64,000 nucleotides of DNA. Source: Polaribacter sp. ALD11 (GTDB taxonomy: Bacteria > Bacteroidota > Bacteroidia > Flavobacteriales > Flavobacteriaceae). The notes beneath the pieces are model-generated. The model did no database searches. It had not been told where the DNA came from and saw only the letters and a list, made by a program, of their open reading frames with translations. The stretch covers positions 1,882,001 to 1,946,000 of the forward strand of contig NZ_CP025119.1 of the NCBI RefSeq assembly GCF_002831685.1. The letters run 5' to 3'. The position numbers and the translations under genes are program-made. Positions 1 to 10,127 of the stretch are shown here, piece by piece; within the stretch, counting starts at the first letter, position 1, and the number at the start of each line of letters is the position of its first letter.

Positions 1-3000
1 CCAGAAATCACACCTGTTTTTTCTGTCGATAAAGAAGAAGGTTGTATTCCTCTCTCTATTTTAACTATGAACAATACAACTGAAGCAGGTAAATGTAATG
101 ACCCTACTTATGAATGGTCTGTTTTATATACTGCTGATAATTGTGGAACAATTTCAAATTGGGATTTTACAAATGGTACAAATAAAAATTCAGAAAATCC
201 AGAATTCATATTTAATAATCCAGGGAAATACACACTAAAGCAAAAAATAACTACAGAATGCGGAATAAAATCTACCACAAAAATAATTGATGTAAAAAAA
301 CCACCAACAGTTAATATTCAAAAAATTATTGATGCTTGTGGGAATACAACAATTAACCCAAAAGCAATTATAGAAAACTGTACTACTAACACAGCTTCAT
401 TAAGCTATAATTGGACTTTTACTGGAGGAACACCTGAAAATTCTACTGATTTAAACCCTGGAGATGTTGAATATAATACACCAGGAGTTTATAAAATAAC
501 TCTAGAAGTAACTAATGATTGTGGTGTTTCTAATACAGCAACCGAAGTGTTTGAAGTGTTTGAAAAACCTGTGATGACAAATACAGCCTCAACACAAGAA
601 ATTTGCTCAACTGAAAGCACTTCCGAAATCATTCTAAATACAAATAATACAAGTACAACATTTTCTTGGACTGCAATTGCTACTTCTGGTATATCAGGTT
701 TTCTAACAAGCGGAAACTCAAATACCATACCTGCTCAGATATTAACCAACTCAGAAAATAGCGTAGGTACAGTTACCTATACTGCTATTCCTAAATTGGG
801 AACTTGTGAAGGTGATTCAGTAAAATTTATAGTAACAGTAAATCCTGCTCCAATATTTACTACACAACCAATTTCTTCTGAAATTTGTTTGGGTGGAACT
901 GCAACTCCTTTAAAAGTAACTTATGAAAACGGAACAGGAACACCAAAGTATCAATGGTTTTCAAATATTGATGATGATAATACTACTGGAACTAAGATTA
1001 CTGGTAAAACAGATTCTAATTATACTCCGCCAGCAAATACTGTTGGAGAAATCTTTTATTATGTAGAACTTTCTTTCGCTTCTGGTGGTTGTGATAAAAT
1101 TATATCAAACACAGCTAACGTAAATGTTGTTCCGCAAATAGCTGTAGATCCTGTTACTACTCCACAAACAATTTGTGTGGGTGGAACTGCAAATGAATTA
1201 GAGGTTACTTTTTCTGGTGGAAATGGAAACGCAACGTATCAGTGGTTTTCGAATACTACGAATTCAAATACAGGTGGAAGTAAAATCGATAGCGCAACAA
1301 ATTCAACATTTACACCAAATTCTTTTTCTACAGATGGTACTTTCTATTATTATGCAGATATTTCTCTAAATGGAAATGGTTGTAATACTGCCACAAGTGG
1401 TGTTTTTGAAATTAATGTGCTGACAGATCCAATTATTGACACGCAACCAATTGCAAGTCAAGAATTGTGTCAGAGTGCAACACCAGTAGATTTAAACGTA
1501 ACTGTTTCTGGGGGAACTACTTCTGATAAAGCATATCAATGGTATGAAACTAGCACAAATTCTATTGCTGATGCAACTCCAATTTCAGGTGAAACATCAG
1601 GTACCTATACACCATCAACTTTAACTGGGGGAACTTTTTATTATTATGCAATTGTTTCGCAAACGGAATCTGATTGTAGTGTTACAAGTGCTATTTCACA
1701 ATTAAAAGTAAATGAATCACCAATATTTATCACACAACCAACTTCTTCTGAAATTTGTTTGGGTGGAACTGCAACTCCTTTAAAAGTGGCATACACAAAC
1801 GGAACAGGAACGCCAACCTATCAATGGTTTTCGAATACTACAAATATAAATTCTGGAGGAACTAAAATTACAGATGAAACTACTGATACTTACAATCCGC
1901 CAACAAATACTGTTGGTAGTATTTTCTATTATGCCGAAATTTTATTTTCTAGTGGTGGTTGTAATAAAATTACATCTAATTCTGCTAGTATTATTATAAA
2001 TGAAATACCTGTAATTAACGCTACAGAAATTACTGTTTATAGTGAAGACACTTTTAATTTTGATCCGAATTCTATTTTAGGAAACACGGTTCCTATGGGA
2101 ACAAAATATACTTGGTCTGCCCCTAATTTTAATCCTATTGGTTCAATTTTAGGTGCTTCCGCAGAAATAACGCCACAAGATCAAATAAGTCAAACTTTAG
2201 AAAACACAGGAACATCACCTATAAAAGTTATTTATAACATTACCCCTGCAACTACAAAATGTACAGGAACTCCTTTTACGTTACAAGTTACTGTAAACCC
2301 AAACATAAACTCTAATGCTATTATTGTAAATAATACATGCTTTCAATCTAATAATGGTGCTATTTCAACAACTATTGCAGGAGGAATTCCTTTCGAAACA
2401 GGAAATCCTTATTTAATTTATTGGACTGGACCTAACGGATTTACATCAACAAATACAACTATTACAAATTTAGAAGCTGGCTTATATATATTAAAAATTG
2501 AAGATAAAGACGGATTTTCTATTACCGAAGAGTTAACAGTAACAGAACCTGCTGTTTTAGCAATCTCTAAAGATATAGAGAAAAATATTTCTTGTTTTGA
2601 AGGGAATGATGGAGCAATCGAAGTCACAATTTCTGGAGGAACATTGCCCTATACTTACAATTGGACAACTACAAATGGTAGCGGAATTATTCTTAATACA
2701 AAAAATCAAAATACATTAACAGCTGGAAATTACACATTAGAAATTACTGATAAAAACAACTGTACAAAGGCTGCCAACTTTATACTTACAGAACCAGACG
2801 GTCTAAAAATAGAATCAGTTTCTAAACAAGATATTTTGTGCTTTGGTGATGCAACTGGTGCTATTGAAATTAATCTTTCTGGCGGAACACTTATAGAAAT
2901 ATCTCCTGGTGTTTTTGATTACTTATACAGTTGGTCTGGTCCTAATGGGTTTACAAGTTCCTTAAAAAATATCAACACATTAATTGCAGGGACTTACACC

Positions 3001-4533
3001 GTAGCTGTTACAGATAATTTAGGATGTACAACGAATGCTTCTATTGTTATAAATCAATCTTCAAAAATTGAAATAAAATACACAAAAACAGATGTTACTT
3101 GTTACGGAAAAACGGATGGTTCTATTGATGTAACCGTAACTGGTGGTAAAGCACCTTATAAAATATCTTGGAGCAATCTAGCAAATGGATTCTCATTATC
3201 TAATTTATCTGCAGACACCTATATTACTACAATTACAGATGCTAATAATTGTATTGAACAAGTATCTATAACTATTGAGCAACCTATCTTCTTTATAGAT
3301 CCGGTTGTAACACCAATTTCTTGTAACGGAGAAAATAATGGAGCTATAGACTTAAATTTAACTGGTGGAATAGCCCCTATTTCTGTTACTTGGAGTGATG
3401 ATGCTAGTGCTGGCGTACAAAGAAATAACCTTGCTGCTGGCACGTATACTGTTATTGTTTTAGATAGCGACACGTATCAATGTCCCATAGAACAAACATT
3501 TGTCTTAACAAATCCACCAGCAATAGCTGTTTCTAGTACAGTTACAGATGCAATAGATTGTAGTATTGTTAATAGCGGAAATATAGATTTAGTTGTTTTG
3601 GGAGGAACTGCTCCTTATTCTTATAGTTGGAGTAATGGCGAAGTAACTCAAGATTTAATAAATATTTCTGCTGGAGAATATTCTGTAGAAATTAAAGATG
3701 CAAATAATTGTATGGTAACAAAACAATTTAACATCTTTAGACAAAAACCTATACAAATAGATTTTAAAGAAACAATAATAACAGACTGTGATTTAAAAAT
3801 TGTGAATCGAAAAACAGAAGCTAAAGTAACAGGTGGTTTTTTACCTTACACGTATAGTTGGTCTGCAGGAACAGTTTCTGTTTTGGATAGCAGTATTATG
3901 ACAACCTCTCAAAACGGTTCTTATACATTAACAATTACAGACGCTAAAGGTTGTACAAAAAGTAACTCTTTTTTAATTGATGTGCCTAAAATTGGAGATA
4001 CAGATTTTAGATACAATGCTTTTGCAATTGAAAAGTATGATCTACTTTCTATAAAAGATCCTATTCAATTTACAAACCTCTCTACAGGAAATTATTCAAA
4101 TGTTACTTGGAATTTCGGAGATGGCAGCCCAATTATATCCGAGGAAAACCCGATTCATATATACGACACAACCGGAACTTTTAAAATAATATTAACGGTA
4201 GAGTATGATGCAGGTTGTATTTACAAATTTGAAAGAACTGTTAATATAACTTTAGGTTACTCTTTAGTAAACCCAACAGCTTTTACGCCAAATGGAGATG
4301 GTTATAATGAAACAATAAGACCTTCTCATAGAGGCTTTATAGAGTTAGAAATGACAATTTATAATACTTGGGGAACAGCTATTTATTCTGAAAAGAACAC
4401 AAATCTAAATGGCTGGAATGGTACTATAAAAGGGCAACCTGCAGAGAGTGGAAACTACGTAATGGTTGTAAGAGGCATTACCTTTTACAAGAAAGAAATT
4501 AGAACATCTACACCTTTAACACTGCTAAAATAA
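1..4533 (+). CDS. SprB-like gliding-motility adhesin with type B C-terminal sorting domain, 5'-truncated by the window edge
   Basis: The frame is open from base 1, and residues encoded before the first ATG (67) already look like a PKD domain, so the true start lies upstream of the window. The visible part has PKD-like domains, then Ig-like repeats each carrying a YQW(F/Y) core (about 840-2000). Seven tandem SprB-type repeats follow (about 2300-3990), each with a Cys-x-x-x-x-x-G-x-I start, a GG-x-x-P-Y centre and a T-D-x-x-x-C end. A PKD domain with FGDG comes next, and the protein ends in a gliding-motility C-terminal domain (FTPNGDGYNE, YNTWG, GWNG). That ending is the type IX secretion signal (type B) of SprB-family surface adhesins. 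The next gene is PorP/SprF, the usual partner of type B substrates. Function in adhesion or gliding is inferred from the family. Confidence 0.9.
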   Translation, partial: PEITPVFSVDKEEGCIPLSILTMNNTTEAGKCNDPTYEWSVLYTADNCGTISNWDFTNGTNKNSENPEFIFNNPGKYTLKQKITTECGIKSTTKIIDVKKPPTVNIQKIIDACGNTTINPKAIIENCTTNTASLSYNWTFTGGTPENSTDLNPGDVEYNTPGVYKITLEVTNDCGVSNTATEVFEVFEKPVMTNTASTQEICSTESTSEIILNTNNTSTTFSWTAIATSGISGFLTSGNSNTIPAQILTNSENSVGTVTYTAIPKLGTCEGDSVKFIVTVNPAPIFTTQPISSEICLGGTATPLKVTYENGTGTPKYQWFSNIDDDNTTGTKITGKTDSNYTPPANTVGEIFYYVELSFASGGCDKIISNTANVNVVPQIAVDPVTTPQTICVGGTANELEVTFSGGNGNATYQWFSNTTNSNTGGSKIDSATNSTFTPNSFSTDGTFYYYADISLNGNGCNTATSGVFEINVLTDPIIDTQPIASQELCQSATPVDLNVTVSGGTTSDKAYQWYETSTNSIADATPISGETSGTYTPSTLTGGTFYYYAIVSQTESDCSVTSAISQLKVNESPIFITQPTSSEICLGGTATPLKVAYTNGTGTPTYQWFSNTTNINSGGTKITDETTDTYNPPTNTVGSIFYYAEILFSSGGCNKITSNSASIIINEIPVINATEITVYSEDTFNFDPNSILGNTVPMGTKYTWSAPNFNPIGSILGASAEITPQDQISQTLENTGTSPIKVIYNITPATTKCTGTPFTLQVTVNPNINSNAIIVNNTCFQSNNGAISTTIAGGIPFETGNPYLIYWTGPNGFTSTNTTITNLEAGLYILKIEDKDGFSITEELTVTEPAVLAISKDIEKNISCFEGNDGAIEVTISGGTLPYTYNWTTTNGSGIILNTKNQNTLTAGNYTLEITDKNNCTKAANFILTEPDGLKIESVSKQDILCFGDATGAIEINLSGGTLIEISPGVFDYLYSWSGPNGFTSSLKNINTLIAGTYTVAVTDNLGCTTNASIVINQSSKIEIKYTKTDVTCYGKTDGSIDVTVTGGKAPYKISWSNLANGFSLSNLSADTYITTITDANNCIEQVSITIEQPIFFIDPVVTPISCNGENNGAIDLNLTGGIAPISVTWSDDASAGVQRNNLAAGTYTVIVLDSDTYQCPIEQTFVLTNPPAIAVSSTVTDAIDCSIVNSGNIDLVVLGGTAPYSYSWSNGEVTQDLINISAGEYSVEIKDANNCMVTKQFNIFRQKPIQIDFKETIITDCDLKIVNRKTEAKVTGGFLPYTYSWSAGTVSVLDSSIMTTSQNGSYTLTITDAKGCTKSNSFLIDVPKIGDTDFRYNAFAIEKYDLLSIKDPIQFTNLSTGNYSNVTWNFGDGSPIISEENPIHIYDTTGTFKIILTVEYDAGCIYKFERTVNITLGYSLVNPTAFTPNGDGYNETIRPSHRGFIELEMTIYNTWGTAIYSEKNTNLNGWNGTIKGQPAESGNYVMVVRGITFYKKEIRTSTPLTLLK
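851..1999 (+). repeat. Two near-identical Ig-like repeat units within the adhesin gene, offset 870 bp
   Basis: Bases 851-1129 and 1721-1999 align without gaps at an offset of 870 bp. The first ~70 bases differ at only a few positions, including a shared stretch over ATTTGTTTGGGTGGAACTG. The second half is more diverged but keeps CCGCCA and GTGGTTGT. The intervening Ig-like repeats at about 1140-1720 are much less similar. This fits duplication or gene conversion inside the adhesin. Confidence 0.8.
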
Positions 4534-4534
4534 G

Positions 4535-5533
4535 ATGAAGAAAATTACACTCCTATTTTTAGTTTTGGCTAGCGTACAAGGCTATACACAAGACGTTATA
4601 TTTTCGCAAAACTTTCTGGTTCCAGAAACATTAAATACATCGTTTACAGGTGCAATTAGAAGCACCAAGGTTGGTGCTGTATATAGATCTCAATGGAGAA
4701 ATACTGCTTTTAAAACCAACTCTAATTTCGCTTTTTTTGATACTTGGTTCGAAGGCTTTAAAACAGGAATTGGTGTTAGTTTCTTAAATCAGACAGAAAG
4801 TGCTTCAAACTATACTTTTAATCAAGTGAACTTCAATTATGCGATGGCATTTCAAATTAGTGATACTTGGTATTTTAGACCCAGTATTTCTGCGGGTTTT
4901 GGAATGAAAAATTACGGATTTCAAAATCTATTGTTAGAAGATCAAATCAATCTAAATAACAGTACTATAAATACAGCGACAATAGATCCTTTATTATTAA
5001 GTGAACAACGGAATTTCTTTGATTTTAGTTCATCAATCTTATTTAATAATGAAGATTCTTGGATTGGTTTAACAGTAAAGCATTTAAATAAACCCAATAT
5101 TTCTTTAACTGAAAATGGCAATGTGCCTTTAGATGTGTTTTGGTCTGTTCATACAAAGTATTATTTGCCTTTTTTAGAAAATTATAGAACATGGTTTACG
5201 AACAAAAGTAAATTGTATCTACTATCTAATTTTATGATGCAAGGCAAGTTTAATAGATTAGATGTAGGTACACAATATGTTTTTGATGATACATTCTCTT
5301 TCGGAGTTACAGTAGCTACGTCACCAATAAAAAATAATGCTAATACTTCCTTTATAAATTCGATTAGTACTTTTGCTGGCGTTAGATGGCAAGGGTTTCG
5401 TTTTGGATATTCCTATGATTTTAACACAACAGAACTTTTAAACACAGGCGGTATTCACGAATTTTCTGTTTCTTACGATTTTGACATTAACATTAGAGCA
5501 TTAGACAGGTATAAATGTGTCCCTTTTTTCTAA
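4535..5533 (+). CDS. PorP/SprF family type IX secretion system outer-membrane protein
   Basis: A 332-residue protein with an N-terminal signal peptide ending near GYTQ, followed by the start typical of PorP/SprF proteins (QDVIFSQNFLVPETLN-S). That start is followed by the family's amphipathic beta-strand pattern, for example SQWRN and GIGVSF, and a closing strand before FSVSYDFDINI. The ATG lies one base after the adhesin stop codon, so the two are almost certainly co-transcribed. In Flavobacterium johnsoniae SprF is needed to export SprB, and type B substrates generally sit beside a PorP/SprF gene. I therefore infer that this protein serves the adhesin immediately upstream. Length is normal for the family. 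The last residues (CVPFF) are slightly unusual but there is no sign of truncation. Confidence 0.9.
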   Translation: MKKITLLFLVLASVQGYTQDVIFSQNFLVPETLNTSFTGAIRSTKVGAVYRSQWRNTAFKTNSNFAFFDTWFEGFKTGIGVSFLNQTESASNYTFNQVNFNYAMAFQISDTWYFRPSISAGFGMKNYGFQNLLLEDQINLNNSTINTATIDPLLLSEQRNFFDFSSSILFNNEDSWIGLTVKHLNKPNISLTENGNVPLDVFWSVHTKYYLPFLENYRTWFTNKSKLYLLSNFMMQGKFNRLDVGTQYVFDDTFSFGVTVATSPIKNNANTSFINSISTFAGVRWQGFRFGYSYDFNTTELLNTGGIHEFSVSYDFDINIRALDRYKCVPFF

Positions 5534-5602
5534 TTTAAAAACAAGAATAAATGCTCTCTAAAATTAAAGTTGATAAAAAGTACACTTACTATTTATAGAA
5601 AA

Positions 5603-5643
5603 TATAAAAACCTCTTCTTAATAATTAAGAAGAGGTTTTTATA
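5603..5643. terminator. Bidirectional rho-independent terminator
   Basis: A perfect 19-bp inverted repeat (5603-5621 and 5625-5643, core ACCTCTTCTTAA / TTAAGAAGAGGT) has a 3-base loop, with A-rich and T-rich ends on both strands. It sits between the converging porP/sprF gene and the B12 lipoprotein gene and can serve both. Confidence 0.9.
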
Positions 5644-5679
5644 TTTTATTGTACAGATAAGAAGGAATGCTTTTACTTA

Positions 5680-6810
5680 TTAAAGTAAACTTAAATCTGC
5701 AATACCTGTAACTTCTGTAGAAAGTTCTCCTAACCAACCCATGTTTGCTTGAATAGCTGTTTGAACTTTAATAAAATCGATTCCTGTTAAATTCACCATA
5801 TTTCCATCTTCATCTATTGCCATAGCAATATCTATTTTATCTCCACCAGGTGTATTGTCTGCATAACCAGCATCAAAAGGTGCACTTGTAATAAACCTAG
5901 GATTGCTCATATCAATATTACTACTAGACAAAATAGTTCCTGTTATTGTGTAAGAATCTTCTGTAACAGATGCTGGATAATATGCCTGTTTATGAAACAC
6001 ATTGGTTGCTACAACACCACTATTTCCTTCACTATCTGTCCATGGTACATCTGCAGTAATAGGCTCTGGTTTTGTATAGGTTACACTATAGTTTTTTATA
6101 GTTCCATCTAACTCATCTGCACTCCCTTTAATTTCATACCAAGTATCATCTGCAATACCATTCGCATTTTCGTCTTGCATTACCCAAACAATACCAGGTT
6201 CAGCAAAATTAGACATCGCATTTCCATAAACAATTAAATCATTGCTGTCTGCTGTATTAATTACAGTATGATCAAAAGCATAAGAAACTGAGCCTCCCCA
6301 GCCACCTAAACTTACCATCCCTTTTTTACCTTCAACAGTTTTAGCTCCTTCTTCACTACCTAGTGTTGTATTAATAAATTGACCTGGAGCAGGTAAATAA
6401 TCGATTAAACTGGTAACATACAGATTACTTTCAGTTGTAATTGGACGAATTTTAGCATCCACTAAAATAGTATATTTATTTGTAAACGCTCCTGCGTTAT
6501 TAGTAGCTGCATAAGACAAAACATACGTTCCAGATTTTTCAGGAATAAAAGCATAAGCCGCTTCAGAAGACACAAGTTTATCACCTAAATACCATTCTTC
6601 GGTATACACTGCTTCATTAATTGTCGTTGCAGAAAAATGAATGGTTTCTCCCATTATAATTTGAAGGTCATTTTCTTCTTGCGATAATTCAATTTCTGGG
6701 AAAACACTATAAAGGTCTATTTCCGGAGTACAAGAAGTAGCCATAATTGCTAAAAAACAGGGAATAATAAAAACTACACGTGGTTTTAAAAGTTGAATAA
6801 ATTTGTTCAT
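5680..6810 (-). CDS. Surface lipoprotein, last gene of the B12 uptake locus
   Basis: A 376-residue protein with a lipoprotein signal (FLAIMATSC, Cys near residue 27). A PKD-like domain comes first (about 45-115: EEWYLGDK, SGTYVLSYAATN). A C-terminal domain has YGNAMSNFAEPGIVWVMQDE followed by an acidic D-x-N-x-N-G-I-x-D-D loop that looks able to bind calcium. Proteins with this architecture are typically found downstream of BtuB-type receptors and beta-propeller lipoproteins in Bacteroidota. It is the third gene after the cobalamin riboswitch, 38 bases from the propeller gene, so B12 control is likely. I infer an accessory role in surface capture of corrinoids, comparable to auxiliary B12-binding lipoproteins of Bacteroides. 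Direct binding cannot be judged from sequence. The gene ends at the bidirectional terminator. Confidence 0.72.
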   Translation of the reverse strand: MNKFIQLLKPRVVFIIPCFLAIMATSCTPEIDLYSVFPEIELSQEENDLQIIMGETIHFSATTINEAVYTEEWYLGDKLVSSEAAYAFIPEKSGTYVLSYAATNNAGAFTNKYTILVDAKIRPITTESNLYVTSLIDYLPAPGQFINTTLGSEEGAKTVEGKKGMVSLGGWGGSVSYAFDHTVINTADSNDLIVYGNAMSNFAEPGIVWVMQDENANGIADDTWYEIKGSADELDGTIKNYSVTYTKPEPITADVPWTDSEGNSGVVATNVFHKQAYYPASVTEDSYTITGTILSSSNIDMSNPRFITSAPFDAGYADNTPGGDKIDIAMAIDEDGNMVNLTGIDFIKVQTAIQANMGWLGELSTEVTGIADLSLL

Positions 6811-6848
6811 AATTTTTAATTTAAAAGTTGATTATTAGATGATAATTG

Positions 6849-7988
6849 TTAATATTTAAATACTACTTTGTTCGGAATGTCTCCTGTTTCTACAGACCAT
6901 TTTAAAACTCCTTCAGATGAAAAACAGTAAAGTGTTCCTGGAGTTACATAATCTTTAGCATCCGTAATTAAAATGTCTTTTGTTTCTGGATTGATCTTGA
7001 TGCCATACGGAATTTTTATAAGGTCTTTACCTTCATCCATAATAAAAGAATCTTCAAGAATGGTTTCTGTTTTAGTATCTAGCCTATCATAAGAAATGGT
7101 GTTTTCTCCTGTTAAATAACTAAACTCTGTGCTGTAGATATAAATAATATCATTAAAAATAGTCATATTACTCACAGCCAAATCAAACGATGTTTTAACC
7201 TCGTCTATGTCTGTATCAACAACAAAAAGTTTAGAAGGCGTTTCATAATAATCTCCTCTAGAAGAAACATATAAGTCTCCTTCGCTATCAATTTGCATGC
7301 GATGAAGGTTTATGGCTACTTCTATACGTTTTGTTTCTTCAAAACTATTAATATCGACTACAGAAACAGTAGATTCATAATTTGGCGGACTATAACCACC
7401 AGAATTGGCTACATATATTTTATCTTTATAAGCAATTAATTCTTCGGGTTGTCTGCCCACATTTACAGAACGAGTAACACTAAGACTTGTCGTATCAATT
7501 TCCATGATTTTTCCTTTTGCAGCATCAGGATCTCCAATACTTCCTAAATAGGTGCTTAAATATGCTTTCCCTTTGTAAAAAGTAATATACCGACAGTTAT
7601 CTATATTTATTTGTTTGATTTTTTTTCGAGTTTTCACATCTAAAACCTCTACTTTATTAGAAGCATTTACAACTACATATAATTTAGATCCATAGATTCC
7701 CATGTCATTTCCAACATCTCCCAAACCTCCTACTTCGTCGGGGTTTGCAGTTCTAAAAACTTCTTTTTCATAAATTCCTGTCTCAAAATCCATATAATCC
7801 AAAGCTGCTTTATTCATCGACATGTTTCCTTCATTCAATAAGTAAAAACCTTCAATTTTCGAAGAAGGTTCTATTGGTATTTCTAGTTCCGTAGGGTCTT
7901 CAAAAGCATCATCAGTTCTACATCCATTTAAAAAAAATACTACAGCTAAAGCTAATACAACCTGTAAACCTAATTTTCTTTTTTTCAT
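6849..7988 (-). CDS. BtuG-like YVTN beta-propeller lipoprotein (DUF5074-type)
   Basis: A 379-residue lipoprotein (VVFFLNGC lipobox). The mature part is a beta-propeller with repeated blades of the type Y-x-x-x-G-K-A-Y-x-S and VLDV-x-T-(R/K)-K, for example KLYVVVNASNKVEVLDV and DKIYVANSGG. It ends in a strand with KWSVETG. In Bacteroides, BtuG is a surface propeller lipoprotein that binds B12 with extreme affinity and caps BtuB. The gene order here, riboswitch then receptor then propeller, matches that arrangement. Its ATG overlaps the receptor's TGA by four bases (ATGA at 7985-7988), so translation is coupled. Assignment to BtuG is by architecture and context, and binding residues were not checked. 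Confidence 0.78.
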   Translation of the reverse strand: MKKRKLGLQVVLALAVVFFLNGCRTDDAFEDPTELEIPIEPSSKIEGFYLLNEGNMSMNKAALDYMDFETGIYEKEVFRTANPDEVGGLGDVGNDMGIYGSKLYVVVNASNKVEVLDVKTRKKIKQINIDNCRYITFYKGKAYLSTYLGSIGDPDAAKGKIMEIDTTSLSVTRSVNVGRQPEELIAYKDKIYVANSGGYSPPNYESTVSVVDINSFEETKRIEVAINLHRMQIDSEGDLYVSSRGDYYETPSKLFVVDTDIDEVKTSFDLAVSNMTIFNDIIYIYSTEFSYLTGENTISYDRLDTKTETILEDSFIMDEGKDLIKIPYGIKINPETKDILITDAKDYVTPGTLYCFSSEGVLKWSVETGDIPNKVVFKY

Positions 7989-9994
7989 AATATAAAATTT
8001 AAAGTGAAACGATAGGACCTCCCCGGCATCGGAAAGTTTTTTACTACCGCATATTGTTGATTAAATACGTTGTTTACTTCTACCAAAATTTTTAATTTAT
8101 TTTCATTTAAAAAAATTGTCTTCCCTAAACTTAAATCGTGTGTGTACCATGGTTGCAAATAGTTAGAATTAATATTTGCTTTCTGGCTATACCTTTCTCC
8201 TGTATAGATAAAACTGTAATTGAATTCTAATTTCTTATAATCTATCATTGCACTTACACTACCACTATGACGTGGTATATACGGAATTTGATCTCCATAA
8301 TTACTAGCATTAGCAGTAACATCTATAGATTCTTGATAGGTATAACTAAGGTTTGTTGTGTAATGAAATTTTGCACCTAAACTTCCGGAAGCTTTCATAT
8401 TTGTTTCTATTCCGGTAGTTTCTACTTTGCCTAAGTTTAGCATAGACCAGCGAAATAAATTAGCTCCAGGAACTGCAACAATTTTGTTACCTATCCAAAT
8501 TTTATAAACATCTGCTTGTATATCAAATGTTGTTTTTTTGAATGTTGGTTGATAAGAAAACCCAAAATTTACTTGAGAAGCATCTTCTGGATCTAAAAAA
8601 GTATTGCCAATAAACGTGTAATACAAATCATTAAAAGTGGGCATTCTAAAAATCCTCTTATAAAAACTTCTTACTCTAAATTTATTAGAATTAAAAGGCT
8701 GCCAATTCAGCATTAGAGATGGTGTGTATTTTTGTAAATCTTCCGCAGCCTCATAATACTCTACCGTTTCATCTACTGTTGTACTTAATAAACTAGCTTG
8801 TATTTTTATTTTATTAAAACTAAATTCGGCAGCTAAAGCGGATAATAGCGTAATTCTTTTAGGATATGAAAACCGGTACAGATTAGCATCCATTGTATTT
8901 TTTTGTACGTCAGTAGCTAAAGATAGTTTCCAAAAGGGGAAAACCTGAAACGTATGTACCATCGATAAATAATATTCTTCCTGTGTATATCTATTGTCTA
9001 ATTCGCCATCAACTTTTATAATTTCTGGATCTACATAGCGCGAATAATTATGGGCATATTTACCTCTTAATACAAAAAAATAATAGTCATTTACATGATT
9101 TGTGTATGCTCCTTGAACAAAATTATTCCGATCCCACAGACGCTGTGGACGTTTAAAACGGTTGGCAACAATTGCGCCTGGTAATCCTCGTTCAGAATCG
9201 TAGTGATACAGTTTTATGTTAAAATCATTATTTTTTCCTTGTCTACTATGTAATGATGCTTCTACTCTAAAGGCTACTATATCTGCATTGTTCCGTGTTG
9301 CTATGGTATCATAACTTCCGTTGGTATATCTAAATTTATACCTTCCATGGGCGGTAAGGTATTCTGTACTAAGGCGAGCACTTAAGTACTTATTAATTTT
9401 AAAATCTAAATTTACAGATGGATTTATCAACCCAAACGAACCCGTTTTTACACTTGCATTTGTATTGATCTTCTTTCCATGAGAAAATTGAGGTGTTTTA
9501 CTTTTTAAATAAATACTATTGGAAGAGGCATACGATTTGGCTGATTGATTTAAATCTGATCGCTGCCCTTGATAAAGTGACACCGCCTCCATGTTTTGTA
9601 CAGAATATTTACCCAAATCTATTTGACCATTTTGAGCATTTCCTAATTGTACACCATCATAAAAAACGCCTGTATGTTGCGAGCCCATTCCTCTTACATT
9701 AATGGTTTTTATACCACCAATGCCTCCATAATCTTTTAGCTGAACGCCACTAAAAAAACGAATAGCATCTGCCACACTATAATTACCTAAGCGACTTAAT
9801 GCTTTACCTGTTAAAGACTGTAAAGGTGTCGGTGAAGAATGTTTTTTTAGCTTCTCTTTATTACTTATTAAAAATATTTCTTTTAGTTGAACCGTTTTTG
9901 TTGTGTCTTTTTCCTGCGCATACAAAGAATAAGAACTGTGAAGCCCAAAAATTAGAAAAATAGCCCAAAAAAAATGTAAAGAAGAAGTCCTCAT
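7985..9994 (-). CDS. btuB: TonB-dependent outer-membrane cobalamin receptor, BtuB-type
   Basis: A 669-residue TonB-dependent receptor. A signal peptide ends near LYAQ. A TonB-box-like segment (QLKEIFLIS) is followed by a plug domain (about 55-165) with SVADAIRFFSGVQLKDYGGIGG and INVRGMGSQHTGVFYDGVQL. A roughly 500-residue 22-strand barrel ends in an aromatic strand (YRFTLNFIL). There is no carboxypeptidase-like N-terminal extension, so it is the short BtuB class rather than a SusC-type receptor. The cobalamin riboswitch directly upstream identifies the ligand much better than the protein sequence alone. I chose the ATG at 9994 because it gives a clean signal peptide and leaves the riboswitch outside the coding region. 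It takes up B12 across the outer membrane using TonB/ExbBD energy, encoded elsewhere. Confidence 0.9.
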   Translation of the reverse strand: MRTSSLHFFWAIFLIFGLHSSYSLYAQEKDTTKTVQLKEIFLISNKEKLKKHSSPTPLQSLTGKALSRLGNYSVADAIRFFSGVQLKDYGGIGGIKTINVRGMGSQHTGVFYDGVQLGNAQNGQIDLGKYSVQNMEAVSLYQGQRSDLNQSAKSYASSNSIYLKSKTPQFSHGKKINTNASVKTGSFGLINPSVNLDFKINKYLSARLSTEYLTAHGRYKFRYTNGSYDTIATRNNADIVAFRVEASLHSRQGKNNDFNIKLYHYDSERGLPGAIVANRFKRPQRLWDRNNFVQGAYTNHVNDYYFFVLRGKYAHNYSRYVDPEIIKVDGELDNRYTQEEYYLSMVHTFQVFPFWKLSLATDVQKNTMDANLYRFSYPKRITLLSALAAEFSFNKIKIQASLLSTTVDETVEYYEAAEDLQKYTPSLMLNWQPFNSNKFRVRSFYKRIFRMPTFNDLYYTFIGNTFLDPEDASQVNFGFSYQPTFKKTTFDIQADVYKIWIGNKIVAVPGANLFRWSMLNLGKVETTGIETNMKASGSLGAKFHYTTNLSYTYQESIDVTANASNYGDQIPYIPRHSGSVSAMIDYKKLEFNYSFIYTGERYSQKANINSNYLQPWYTHDLSLGKTIFLNENKLKILVEVNNVFNQQYAVVKNFPMPGRSYRFTLNFIL

Positions 9995-10044
9995 ACTTAT
10001 TTTTTATAGCACAAGAGGACAGAATAATAGAAAGTACCACATAT

Positions 10045-10074
10045 CCTATTACAATTAAAAAATTGTAAGATAGG
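10045..10074 (-). promoter_or_regulatory. Leader hairpin, possible expression platform of the B12 riboswitch
   Basis: On the minus-strand transcript a hairpin with the core TTACAATT/AATTGTAA, extended by CCTA/TAGG with small bulges, lies between the riboswitch aptamer and the btuB start. No U-run follows, so it is not a standard terminator. A role in switching is a guess from position. Confidence 0.35.
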
Positions 10075-10127
10075 TAGGTTCCTAATTCCAGCTTCAATCC
10101 TCGAAAGCTTAATGAATTATTAAAAAA

